Of a DNA stretch of 7,336 nucleotides, positions 1-7,155 are shown in pieces (position 1 is the first letter of the stretch; each line of letters opens with the position of its first letter). A model generated the notes under the pieces. That model was not told the DNA's origin and did no database searches. It saw only the letters and a list, made by a program, of their open reading frames with translations. This stretch comes from Pseudomonadota bacterium (GTDB lineage: Bacteria; Pseudomonadota; Gammaproteobacteria; Xanthomonadales; Rhodanobacteraceae). The stretch covers positions 1 to 7,336 of the forward strand of contig JAEZQS010000343.1 of NCBI GenBank assembly GCA_023412995.1, given 5' to 3'. Made by a program: the position numbers and the translations under genes.

Positions 1-608
1 GCACGCCGCTGGCGGTGATCGCCAGCACCACCGAGCTGCTGCAGGGCGCGCCCGACCTGTCCGACAAGCTGCGCGAACGCCTGCGCCGGATCGAACGCGC
101 CGTGCGCCAGTGCACCGAGCTGATCGACGCGCTGCTGCTGCTGTCGCGGCGCGAGCGCCAGGCGCCCACCGACGGCGAAAGCACGGATGTCGCGCGCGTG
201 GTGGAGCAGGTGGTGGACGCGCAGCGACCGCATGTCGCCAACAAGCCCGTCGAGGTGCGCGTGCTGGTGGAGGAACCGCTTGCTGCTGCGGCTCCCTCCT
301 CGGTGGTGGCCGTTGCGCTCAGCAACCTGATCGGCAACGCCTTCAAGTACACCGCCACGGGCGAGGTGGTCGTGACGGTCGGGCACGGCCGCGTGACGGT
401 GGAGGACACCGGGCCGGGCTTCGCGGCCGAGGACGCCGAGCGGTTGTTCGAACGCGGCGTGCGCGGCACCACCATCGGCAAGGGCGGCGGCCTCGGCCTC
501 GCCATCGTGCGCCGCCTGTGCGACCTCTACGGGTGGAAAGTCACCCTCGCGCCGCGCCCGCAGGGTGGCGCCACCGCCACACTCGAGTTCGGACGCGTGC
601 CGCTCTGA
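1..608 (+). CDS. Sensor histidine kinase, C-terminal part (5' end outside window)
   Basis: Partial gene, open from the left edge; the reading frame starts at base 3 and ends with TGA at 606-608. The first residues, TPLAVIASTTELL, match the stretch just after the phospho-accepting His of a HisKA H-box (HELRTPL), so that His lies about four codons outside the window. Counting from the GTG at 15 (read as residue 1), the dimerisation helices run to about residue 50. The HATPase_c domain follows: N-box SNLIGNAFKY at 103-112, G1 box DTGPGF at 131-136 and G2 box GKGGGLGLAI at 155-164. All ATP-lid motifs are intact, so this looks like a functional kinase of a two-component system that autophosphorylates and passes phosphate to a response regulator. 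The partner, sensor domain and signal cannot be seen. The GTG at 15 is not the true start. The gene converges on ilvE with a 44-nt gap. Confidence 0.93.
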   Translation, partial: TPLAVIASTTELLQGAPDLSDKLRERLRRIERAVRQCTELIDALLLLSRRERQAPTDGESTDVARVVEQVVDAQRPHVANKPVEVRVLVEEPLAAAAPSSVVAVALSNLIGNAFKYTATGEVVVTVGHGRVTVEDTGPGFAAEDAERLFERGVRGTTIGKGGGLGLAIVRRLCDLYGWKVTLAPRPQGGATATLEFGRVPL

Positions 609-615
609 TCGACTG

Positions 616-632
616 GCGGGGACGAGCCCCGC
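616..632. terminator. Hairpin between convergent kinase and ilvE genes
   Basis: GCGGGG at 616-621 pairs perfectly with CCCCGC at 627-632 around a 5-nt loop, giving a 6-bp GC stem that begins 7 nt after the kinase stop codon. Neither strand has a T-tract after it, so it is not a classic intrinsic terminator. It may slow polymerase or protect the 3' ends of the two converging transcripts. Confidence 0.35.
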
Positions 633-652
633 TTGCCGCGTCGGCGCGCCGC

Positions 653-1585
653 TCAGGCGCTGGCGAGGACCGCCGGATCGAGCCAGCCCCACTGGTCCTC
701 GGTACGGCCATCGAACAGGCCGAAGAAGCGTTCCTGCAGGCGCCGCGTCACCGGGCCAGGCTTGCCCTCGCCCACCGGCTTGCCGTCGACCGAACGGATC
801 GGGGTGATCTCGGCCGCGGTGCCGCACATGAAGAGTTCGTCGCACAGGTACAGGTATTCGCGTGGCAGGTCGCGTTCGACCACCTCGATGCCGTCTGCGC
901 GCGCCAGCGTGGCCAGCGTGTTGCGCGTGATGCCGTTGAGCAGTGCGGCGCTGACCGGCGGCGTGTGCAGGGCGCCGTCGAACACCAGGAACAGGTTTTC
1001 ACCCGCGCCTTCGCTGAGCAGGCCGGTCGAGGCGAGTGCGATGCCTTCGCCGAAGCCGAGGCGGCGTGCCTCCCGCGCGACCAGCTGGCCGGAAAGATAG
1101 TTGCCGCCGGCCTTGGCACCGGCGGGAAGGGTGTTGGGGGCGAAGCGCTGCCAGCTCGAAACGCAGGCATCGATGCCCTGCTCGAGCACGTCGGCGCCGA
1201 GGTAGGCGCCCATCTCCCACGCCGCCACCGCGACGTCGGTGGGCGTATCGGCCGACAGGCCGAATCCGCCGAGGCCGCGGAATGCCACCGGCCGCAAGTA
1301 CGCGCTTGCCAGGCCATTGGCTGCCAGCACGGCGCGGCAGGCCGCCTCGATCTCGTCCGGCGACCACGGCATGTCGATGTCGTAGATGCGGGCGGACTGG
1401 AACAGCCGTCGGATGTGGTCGCGCAGGCGGAAGATCACCGTTCCGCCGGGCGTCTGGTAGCTGCGGATGCCCTCGAACACGGACGAGCCGTAATGCAGCG
1501 CGTGCGCCATCACGTGGACGGTCGCGTCGGCCCATGGCTTGATGTCCCCGTTGTGCCAGATCCGCGAAGGGTAGTCCCTGGCCAT
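653..1585 (-). CDS. ilvE: Branched-chain amino acid aminotransferase
   Basis: 310 residues, essentially the length of E. coli IlvE (309), in fold-type IV PLP enzymes. It catalyses the reversible transfer of the amino group between Val, Leu or Ile and 2-oxoglutarate, the last step of branched-chain amino acid synthesis, in the cytoplasm. The PLP-binding lysine is K158 in AGAKAGGNYLSGQLVAREA, with Y163 close behind. The class IV signature SEGAGENLF (191-199) supplies the Glu (E192) expected to contact the pyridine nitrogen. The C-terminal GTAAEITPIRSVDG and FFGLFDG...WGWLD segments match IlvE rather than D-amino-acid transaminase or ADC lyase. The N-terminal HYGSSVFEGIRSY (31-43) is also typical. 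The ATG at 1585 is supported by GGAGG 4 nt upstream. It lies 76 nt downstream of the DUF4124-like gene on the same strand, so read-through from metF is possible, but a -10-like element sits in the gap. No oddities seen. Confidence 0.96.
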   Translation of the reverse strand: MARDYPSRIWHNGDIKPWADATVHVMAHALHYGSSVFEGIRSYQTPGGTVIFRLRDHIRRLFQSARIYDIDMPWSPDEIEAACRAVLAANGLASAYLRPVAFRGLGGFGLSADTPTDVAVAAWEMGAYLGADVLEQGIDACVSSWQRFAPNTLPAGAKAGGNYLSGQLVAREARRLGFGEGIALASTGLLSEGAGENLFLVFDGALHTPPVSAALLNGITRNTLATLARADGIEVVERDLPREYLYLCDELFMCGTAAEITPIRSVDGKPVGEGKPGPVTRRLQERFFGLFDGRTEDQWGWLDPAVLASA

Positions 1586-1589
1586 GGTG

Positions 1590-1594
1590 CCTCC
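1590..1594 (-). promoter_or_regulatory. Ribosome binding site of ilvE
   Basis: The minus strand reads GGAGG here, 4 nt before the ATG at 1585-1583. It is one of the best SD matches in the window and fixes the ilvE start. Confidence 0.75.
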
Positions 1595-1609
1595 GGCTGC
1601 GAAAGCGCC

Positions 1610-1615
1610 ATGATA
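1610..1615 (-). promoter_or_regulatory. Possible -10 element for ilvE
   Basis: The minus strand reads TATCAT (one mismatch to TATAAT), 24 nt upstream of the ilvE ATG. This would give a leader of roughly 17 nt that includes the SD. I see no convincing -35 at 16-18 nt upstream, so ilvE may instead, or also, be read from metF. Confidence 0.35.
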
Positions 1616-1661
1616 TCAGTCGTCCGTGCCGCGCCTCCCGCGGGTTGCCGTGGGCCGGCTG

Positions 1662-2264
1662 CTACCACACCAGCCAATAGCAGCGTCCGCGCTCGCTGAC
1701 GCCGAAGCTGTGCTCGCGCTGGCCGCTGCCAAGCCCGCCCGTGCGCACGCGCAGGCGATCGGCAGGCGCGGCCTCGACCAGGCCGTCGTCATGCACGTCG
1801 ATCGCGAAGGCATCGGTCTCGATCGCCAGCAGCGGATGGGCGACCAGGTCGCGCAGGCGGCGCAGGCGCGATTCGGCGGTATTGGACTGCACGCCGCGCC
1901 AGCGCATCAGGCCGGCCAGGGCATTGGCATTTCCGACCATGACGGCGGCGGCAATGCGATCGCGCAACTGCCGGCGCGACACGGGGCAGGTGCCGGCTGG
2001 CAGACGGGCGCGCGGGGCCAGGGACGGTTCGCCATAGCTCGCGTACGACGCGCCCGGCACCGGGTCCTCGCCGCGCGCGCTGCCGACCGTCAGCACCGCC
2101 AGTGGATCCGCACCGCACGGCGCGTCGGAAAATGCCAGTTCGCCCTGTTCGCCGATGCAGCGATGGATGGGCTGCCCGCCCGACGCACGCTCGGCGTGCG
2201 TGCAGCGCGGCGCCAGCGCGGCAAGTGGCAACAGCAGGCAGGCGGCAAGCAGGGCGGATCGCAT
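1662..2264 (-). CDS. Secreted DUF4124-like protein of unknown function
   Basis: 200 residues with an N-terminal Sec signal peptide: MRSALLAACLLLPLAALAP, a hydrophobic core, with probable cleavage after THA at residue 24. There is no proper lipobox. The segment IHRCIGEQGELAFSDAPCG (33-51) resembles the DUF4124 pattern (Y/H-[KR]-C-x-D/E-x-x-G-x-x-x-[FY]-S-D-x-P-C), whose two cysteines (C36 and C50) could form a disulfide in the periplasm. The middle and C-terminal parts (about 93-200, Arg-rich, ending CYWLVW) match no domain I can name. The ATG at 2264 is forced because a TAG stop lies in frame four codons upstream; a GGGAGG sits 12 nt before the ATG. It starts 35 nt after metF and lies 76 nt before ilvE on the same strand, so co-transcription with metF is likely, though no functional link to methionine metabolism is visible. 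Function unknown. Confidence 0.78.
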   Translation of the reverse strand: MRSALLAACLLLPLAALAPRCTHAERASGGQPIHRCIGEQGELAFSDAPCGADPLAVLTVGSARGEDPVPGASYASYGEPSLAPRARLPAGTCPVSRRQLRDRIAAAVMVGNANALAGLMRWRGVQSNTAESRLRRLRDLVAHPLLAIETDAFAIDVHDDGLVEAAPADRLRVRTGGLGSGQREHSFGVSERGRCYWLVW

Positions 2265-2299
2265 GCCACCACGCTACCTCCCGCTCGCCTAACCGCGAC

Positions 2300-3139
2300 T
2301 CAACCGCTGGCCGCGAGGCGCTCGCAAACTGCCGCGGTCGCCCGGGCACGGTTCAGGGTGTAGAAGTGCAGGCCGGGCGCGCCGCCCGCGATGAGCCTGC
2401 GGCAGAGCTCGGCGACGACGTCGGCGGTGAACTCGCGGAGTGCCGCCATGTCGTCGCCATAGGCCAGCAGCCGCTTGGCGAGCCAGCGCGGGATTTCCGC
2501 GCCGCACAGTTCGGAGAAGCGGCGAAGCTGGCTGAAATTGCCGATCGGCATGACGCCCGGCACGATCGGCACGTCGATGCCGTCGCGGCGCGCGGCGTCG
2601 ACGAAGCGGAAATAGCCGTCCGCATTGTAGAAGTACTGCGTGATGGCGCCGTTCGCACCGGCCTCGACCTTGGTGCGGAAATGGCGCAGGTCCGCGTGCG
2701 CATCGTCCGACTGCGGATGCACTTCCGGATAGCAGGCCACCTCGATGCGGAACCAGTCGCCGTGCTCGGCGCGGATGAAGGCGACCAGCTCGCTCGCATA
2801 ACGAAAGTCGCCATGGGTCGCCATGCCTGACGGCAGGTCGCCGCGCAGCGCCACCATCCGGCGGCACCCCATGGCCCGGTACTCGGCCAGCAGCGCACGG
2901 ATCTCCGCGCGCGAGCCGCCCATGCAGGACAGGTGCGGCGCCGCATCCAGGCCGTGCTCCTCGCGCAGGCGGCGGATCGTCTCCGGCGTGTAGCTCAGGG
3001 TCGAGCCGCCCGCGCCGAAGGTGCAGCTGACGTACTCGGGCTGCAGCGCCTTGAGCCTGGGCAGTGCCGCATCGAGCGACTCCCGCTGCTCCGGCGTCTT
3101 GGGCGGGAAGAACTCGAGCGAAATCGGAACGGAAAGCAT
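2300..3139 (-). CDS. metF: 5,10-methylenetetrahydrofolate reductase
   Basis: 279 residues, the usual size of the single-domain bacterial enzyme, an FAD-dependent TIM barrel. It reduces 5,10-methylene-THF to 5-methyl-THF, the methyl donor for homocysteine remethylation to methionine. Visible family motifs are SLEFFPPK (7-14) with the catalytic Glu (E9, equivalent to E. coli E28), ALRGDLP (97-103) with D101 near the flavin (equivalent to D120), CYPEVHP (136-142), TKVEAGANGAITQYF (156-170) with the folate-contacting Gln (Q168), PGVMPI after residue 190, and the C-terminal GLHFYTLNR. There is no C-terminal SAM-regulatory domain of the eukaryotic kind. The ATG at 3139 gives a start at the normal point, before the first beta strand. 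The leader has no clear SD. The promoter is overlapped by a palindrome (see 3172-3197). It heads a possible unit with the DUF4124-like gene and ilvE. Confidence 0.96.
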   Translation of the reverse strand: MLSVPISLEFFPPKTPEQRESLDAALPRLKALQPEYVSCTFGAGGSTLSYTPETIRRLREEHGLDAAPHLSCMGGSRAEIRALLAEYRAMGCRRMVALRGDLPSGMATHGDFRYASELVAFIRAEHGDWFRIEVACYPEVHPQSDDAHADLRHFRTKVEAGANGAITQYFYNADGYFRFVDAARRDGIDVPIVPGVMPIGNFSQLRRFSELCGAEIPRWLAKRLLAYGDDMAALREFTADVVAELCRRLIAGGAPGLHFYTLNRARATAAVCERLAASG

Positions 3140-3167
3140 GCGGCGCGCGTCCGGCAGTGAAGGCGCA

Positions 3168-3173
3168 ACTATA
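3168..3173 (-). promoter_or_regulatory. Probable -10 element of the metF promoter
   Basis: The minus strand reads TATAGT, within GCGATATAGT, about 28 nt upstream of the metF ATG. The -35 position (17-18 nt away, ATCTCT/TATCTC) is a poor match, so an activator, or a weak promoter overlapped by a repressor site, is plausible. The ahcY promoter has nearly the same ten bases, GCGATATACT. Confidence 0.55.
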
Positions 3174-3197
3174 TCGCTTTGTCCGGATGAAGAGATA
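3172..3197. promoter_or_regulatory. Imperfect 26-bp palindrome, candidate metF operator
   Basis: On the plus strand the left half is TATCGCTTTGTCC and the right half is GGATGAAGAGATA. Ten of thirteen symmetric positions are complementary: TATC/GATA at the ends, CTT/AAG in the middle and TCC/GGA at the centre. The element spans the stretch between the metF -35 and -10 positions, the classic place for a dimeric repressor. No regulator gene is in the window. ArsR-family SahR is a known regulator of ahcY/metF-type genes in some proteobacteria and is one candidate; MetJ and MetR sites look different. Confidence 0.5.
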
Positions 3198-3293
3198 GAC
3201 GCCGGTGGCGCGCGTGGGCTATCCCGCGTGCGTGTGACGCGGTTGGCAGTCGCCGCGCCAAGCAGGCGTCACCCGCGACAGCGCGACTCCCCC

Positions 3294-3299
3294 TATGAT
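3294..3299 (+). promoter_or_regulatory. Possible -10 element of the beta-helix gene
   Basis: TATGAT (one mismatch to TATAAT) lies about 98 nt before the chosen ATG at 3397 and would give a leader of roughly 90 nt. No clear -35 is visible. It overlaps an upstream in-frame ATG at 3295, which argues against that ATG being the start. Confidence 0.35.
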
Positions 3300-3387
3300 G
3301 CGCGCCGCCGCGGCCAGGCCGGCGGACCCGGATGCGCCGTCCCGGTGGTCCGCCGGCCCGGCAAGCGGCACACGGACCGACACAACC

Positions 3388-3391
3388 GAGG
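3388..3391 (+). promoter_or_regulatory. Ribosome binding site of the beta-helix gene
   Basis: GAGG (within CGAGGAATTC) lies 5 nt before the ATG at 3397. It decides this start over the in-frame ATG at 3295, because the signal peptide begins only after 3397. Confidence 0.65.
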
Positions 3392-3396
3392 AATTC

Positions 3397-4842
3397 ATGA
3401 GCCGAAAAATGGCTTCAACCAGGATCCACGCTCCCGCCACGGCAATCGGAGTGGCCTTGCTGATCGCCGTGCACGGCGCGACCGCGGCCGAATTCGCGGT
3501 CACCACGCTGGCCGATGCCGGCGCCGGCAGCCTGCGCGCAGCCGTCGCCGCTGCCAATGCGGCGCCTGGCGCCGACGCCGTCCGCTTCCAGGTGCAGGGC
3601 ACCGTCGCGCTCGCCAGCGGCGCCATCGGCATCACCGGACCGGTGACGATCGAAGGCTGCGCGGGCTGTGCGATCGAGGCGGCGGACAGCCGCGTGTTCG
3701 AGATCCTTGGCGACCGCAACGAGCCCCGTTCGATCGCGGTGGCGCTGCGCCGGCTGCGACTTTCGGGCAACCCGCCGCAGGGCGATGGCGGCGCGATCCA
3801 CGCCGAAGCCGTGCGGCTGCAGATCCTGGACAGCGTGGTCCGCGACAGCCACGTCGATGGCTGGGGCGGCGCGCTGTATGCGGACGACTGCGAGGTCGCC
3901 ATCAGCGGCTCGCGCTTCGAGGCGAACGCCGCGACCGGCAACGGCGGTGCGGTGGCGTCCAGCGTGGGGCGCGTGCTGGTGGACCATTCCGTGTTCGCGG
4001 ACAACCACGCCGGCGCACAGGGCGGCGCCCTGTGGGCGAACTGGATCTACGACTCGGCGGTGCAGGTGGCGTCGAGCACGCTGCGCAACAACGGCGCAGG
4101 GCGCGACGGTGGCGCCATCAGCGCGGAGGTGGCCGAGTTCCACATCGAGGGCAGCACGTTCGAGGCCAACGTGGCCGAGTACTGGGCGGGTGGCGCGCTG
4201 TACCTGCGCGAGGCCGGCGACGTGCCGGCGACGATCGACAACAGCACCTTCGTCGACAACCGCGCGCCGTACGACGGCGGGCAGGGCGCCGCGATCCTCC
4301 TCGCCGGTGGTCGGCTGCTGGCGCGCCACCTGACCGTGTCCGGCAACGTGGTGGGGAATGCCGGCGGGCTGGCAGACGGCGATGGCGGTGCCGTCGCGGT
4401 CGGCGCCACCGAGGACACCCACCTGCAACTGGTCAATTCCATCGTCGCCGGCAACCATCGCGTCGAAGGCACGCCGCACGACCTGGCTCGCGAACTATCG
4501 GTCGCGGCACCCAACCGGCTCGACCTGCGCTACAGCCTGGTGGGGGTGCAGCCCGAGGCCGGCACCATCAACGGGATCGATGTCGGCAACCGGATGGACG
4601 TCGCCCCGCTGCTGGGTGACCTCGCCAACCACGGCGGACCGACGCGGACGCAGGCCTTGCTGCCGGGCAGTCCCGCCTGCGATGCGGCCGAGTCCCTGCC
4701 GGACCTGGCCACTGACCAGCGCGGCGCCGGCTTCGCGCGCGCCTGGAACGCGCCCGACATGGGCGCGTGGGAGCATCGCGCCGACACCCTCTTCATCGGG
4801 GACTTCGAACAGCACCGGGTGGACCTGGGCTGCACACGCTGA
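3397..4842 (+). CDS. Secreted parallel beta-helix protein with Pmp-like GGA/FxxN repeats and choice-of-anchor Q C-terminus
   Basis: 481 residues from the SD-supported ATG. A Sec signal peptide (1-31, hydrophobic 16-30, cleavage near ATAA) is followed by FAVTTLADAGAGSLRAAVAAAN (33-54), the N-terminal cap seen in CSLREA/right-handed beta-helix proteins. The body has GGA motifs at 131, 157, 183, 209, 238, 265 and 330, and FxxN tetrapeptides at 174, 200, 255 and 285. This is the GGA[ILV] + FxxN pattern of chlamydial Pmp repeats, one per helical turn of about 26 residues. The tail, with GSPACDAA (424-431), TDQRGAGFAR (439-448) and DMGAWE (454-459), is the choice-of-anchor Q pattern. It ends LFIGDFE..., resembling the C-terminal IFxDGFE motif common in secreted proteins of Lysobacter relatives. 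There is no autotransporter barrel, no LPXTG and no catalytic motif I can name. It is probably an exported surface or adhesin-like protein; ligand unknown. Monocistronic, divergent from metF and convergent with the YdeI-like gene. Confidence 0.88.
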   Translation: MSRKMASTRIHAPATAIGVALLIAVHGATAAEFAVTTLADAGAGSLRAAVAAANAAPGADAVRFQVQGTVALASGAIGITGPVTIEGCAGCAIEAADSRVFEILGDRNEPRSIAVALRRLRLSGNPPQGDGGAIHAEAVRLQILDSVVRDSHVDGWGGALYADDCEVAISGSRFEANAATGNGGAVASSVGRVLVDHSVFADNHAGAQGGALWANWIYDSAVQVASSTLRNNGAGRDGGAISAEVAEFHIEGSTFEANVAEYWAGGALYLREAGDVPATIDNSTFVDNRAPYDGGQGAAILLAGGRLLARHLTVSGNVVGNAGGLADGDGGAVAVGATEDTHLQLVNSIVAGNHRVEGTPHDLARELSVAAPNRLDLRYSLVGVQPEAGTINGIDVGNRMDVAPLLGDLANHGGPTRTQALLPGSPACDAAESLPDLATDQRGAGFARAWNAPDMGAWEHRADTLFIGDFEQHRVDLGCTR

Positions 4843-4870
4843 GGGCAGCTGCACGAGGGGGCGACCCCGC

Positions 4871-4942
4871 GGGGCCGTTCCCCTCCCTGCCGCGCGGATC
4901 CGCTGCGCCAGCGCGCGAAGCCCGGGAACGGGGAGCGGCCCC
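4871..4942. terminator. Long inverted repeat between two convergent genes
   Basis: GGGGCCGTTCCCC (4871-4883) pairs with GGGGAGCGGCCCC (4930-4942) over 13 positions with a single G-U wobble in plus-strand RNA. The 46-nt interior holds further self-complementary DNA (GCGGATCCGC at 4894-4903). It lies between the stop of the beta-helix gene (4842) and the stop of the YdeI-like gene (4954), so it could end or insulate transcripts from both sides. There is no T-tract, so intrinsic termination is not shown. Confidence 0.4.
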
Positions 4943-4953
4943 TGGGTGCGATG

Positions 4954-5505
4954 TCACCCGGCAGCGACGGGCGCGCCCATGCTCCCCTTGCTGAACATGC
5001 CCGAGCGATCGAAACAGCAGGCACGGCGCTGGCCGCTGGCGAGCTTGTCGCAGGCCACCTGGATGCGCTTCACGCGCGTTTCGGCCTTCTTGCCCGAGCT
5101 GATCCAGTGGATCCAGTCGCGCCGCGCGACGGGCGTGATGTCTTTCCAGGTCGCCAGCGCACCGGCGTGCGCTGCCAGCGCCTTGCGCAGGTCGGGCGGC
5201 ACCCGCGGTTCGGGCTCTTCGACCACCGGTGCGATCTCGAGGTCGACCATGGCGCCCACCGCCACGCCGGCGGCATCGCGCAATGGCGCTTCCACCTTCA
5301 GCCAGTGGCTGCCCTCGCCGTCGGGTTCCAGCGTGGCCTGGAACGGCGTGCCGCCCAGCGTGCCCTCTACCGTGACCATGCTGCGCGTCGAGAGCTTCGC
5401 GCTCGCCGCCTTGGGCAGCACGAGGAACGACCACGTCGCGTTCTTCGGCTCGGCGGGCCGCAACAGGCGCGCCTCGAACCGGATCGTGCCGGTGACTTTT
5501 CCCAT
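4954..5505 (-). CDS. DUF1905 / YdeI-OmpD-associated family protein
   Basis: 183 residues from the ATG at 5505. The N-terminal part (about 5-92) fits DUF1905: FEARLL, WSFLVLP, VTVEGTLGGTPFQATLEPDGEGSHWLKV, and then a GAMVDLEI strand, a small beta-barrel. The C-terminal part has the YdeI/OmpD-associated helical motif VPPDLRKAL (102-110), ARRDWIHWISSGKKAETRVKRI (127-148) and CDKLASGQ. Proteins of this family are common, cytoplasmic and uncharacterised; no catalytic residues are evident. A GTG at 5556 would add 17 residues (APPASWRYRCR...) that do not fit the domain, so I prefer 5505. No SD precedes 5505, but TATCGT lies 6 nt upstream, which would place the transcription start at or near the A of ATG (a leaderless mRNA). 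The C-terminal tail CCFDRSGMFSKGSMGAPVAAG looks disordered. It lies downstream of ahcY on the same strand with a hairpin between. Confidence 0.85.
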   Translation of the reverse strand: MGKVTGTIRFEARLLRPAEPKNATWSFLVLPKAASAKLSTRSMVTVEGTLGGTPFQATLEPDGEGSHWLKVEAPLRDAAGVAVGAMVDLEIAPVVEEPEPRVPPDLRKALAAHAGALATWKDITPVARRDWIHWISSGKKAETRVKRIQVACDKLASGQRRACCFDRSGMFSKGSMGAPVAAG

Positions 5506-5511
5506 GCGGCA

Positions 5512-5517
5512 ACGATA
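5512..5517 (-). promoter_or_regulatory. Possible -10 element giving a leaderless YdeI-like transcript
   Basis: The minus strand reads TATCGT (TANNNT), with only 6 nt (TGCCGC) between it and the ATG at 5505. This spacing is what leaderless mRNAs show, and no SD is present. The element could also occur by chance. Confidence 0.35.
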
Positions 5518-5578
5518 GCGCCACGACGCCGGTGGCGCGAGGCCTGCCGGGTCCACCGGAACGCGGCGCGGACGTGGG

Positions 5579-5600
5579 ACGGGCGCCTCGCGGCGCCCGT
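5579..5600 (-). terminator. Hairpin after ahcY with GNRA-type loop
   Basis: The minus strand forms ACGGGCGCC (5600-5592), loop GCGA, GGCGCCCGT (5587-5579): a perfect 9-bp GC-rich stem closed by a GNRA tetraloop, 29 nt after the ahcY stop. No U-tract follows, so it may act as a Rho-independent terminator only weakly, or as a 3'-end stabiliser. Confidence 0.5.
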
Positions 5601-5629
5601 TCCGTGTCTACCAGCGGTGCACCATCCGG

Positions 5630-7084
<1,455 letters not shown>

Positions 7085-7092
7085 CTGCGGGT

Positions 7093-7096
7093 CTCC
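7093..7096 (-). promoter_or_regulatory. Ribosome binding site of ahcY
   Basis: The minus strand reads GGAG (within CCGGAGACC), 8 nt before the ATG. It lies downstream of the U6 tract of the riboswitch terminator, so it is not occluded by the predicted hairpin; control therefore looks transcriptional rather than translational. Confidence 0.65.
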
Positions 7097-7104
7097 GGAT
7101 GGTC

Positions 7105-7155
7105 AAAAAAGGCGCACGCGAACGGGCGGGCTGCTTCGTTCGCATCCCGGGCGCC
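7105..7155 (-). terminator. Riboswitch-controlled terminator of ahcY leader
   Basis: In minus-strand RNA, AUGCGAACG (7145-7137) pairs with CGUUCGCGU (7124-7116) around a 12-nt loop (one G-U wobble). GGCGC (7155-7151) then pairs with GCGCC (7115-7111), with a 5-nt bulge on the 5' side. A U6 tract (7110-7105) follows directly. The outer GGCGC overlaps the pseudoknot/P4 strand of the SAH aptamer, so ligand binding would open this outer stem and leave the inner stem 7 nt away from the U-tract. This predicts an ON switch. Confidence 0.65.

Noticed and set aside
1..608. Truncated (pseudogene) histidine kinase
   Set aside because: The gene is merely cut by the window edge; the visible part is intact, and the frame is open to base 1.
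110..1699. Open frame of 529 codons on the plus strand
   Set aside because: It overlaps the histidine kinase and the antisense of ilvE, and its product is Arg/Ala/Gly-rich with no domain. It is a by-product of high GC in a shifted or antisense frame.
3295..3396. Upstream in-frame ATG at 3295 as start of the beta-helix protein
   Set aside because: It would put 34 polar residues before the signal peptide, has no SD, and overlaps a -10-like TATGAT. The ATG at 3397 has GAGG 5 nt upstream.
3140..3396. A second SAH or SAM riboswitch in the metF leader
   Set aside because: The leader from the predicted start to the ATG is only about 20 nt and lacks the GCGCUGC core, pseudoknot or any SAM-aptamer pattern. 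Only the palindrome stands out.
3415..4479. Open frame of 354 codons on the minus strand
   Set aside because: Antisense to the beta-helix gene, composition typical of a GC shadow, no recognisable motif.
3021..4619. Open frame of 532 codons on the plus strand
   Set aside because: Antisense to metF, then out of frame with the beta-helix gene; the product is an Arg-rich low-complexity string. Signal peptide and repeats support the other frame.
3397..4842. Autotransporter or polysaccharide lyase for the beta-helix protein
   Set aside because: No C-terminal beta-barrel follows the repeats and no lyase or glycosidase active-site pattern could be recognised; only the fold is supported.
5506..5556. 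GTG at 5556 as start of the YdeI-like protein
   Set aside because: The added 17 residues do not fit the DUF1905 start and no SD precedes them.
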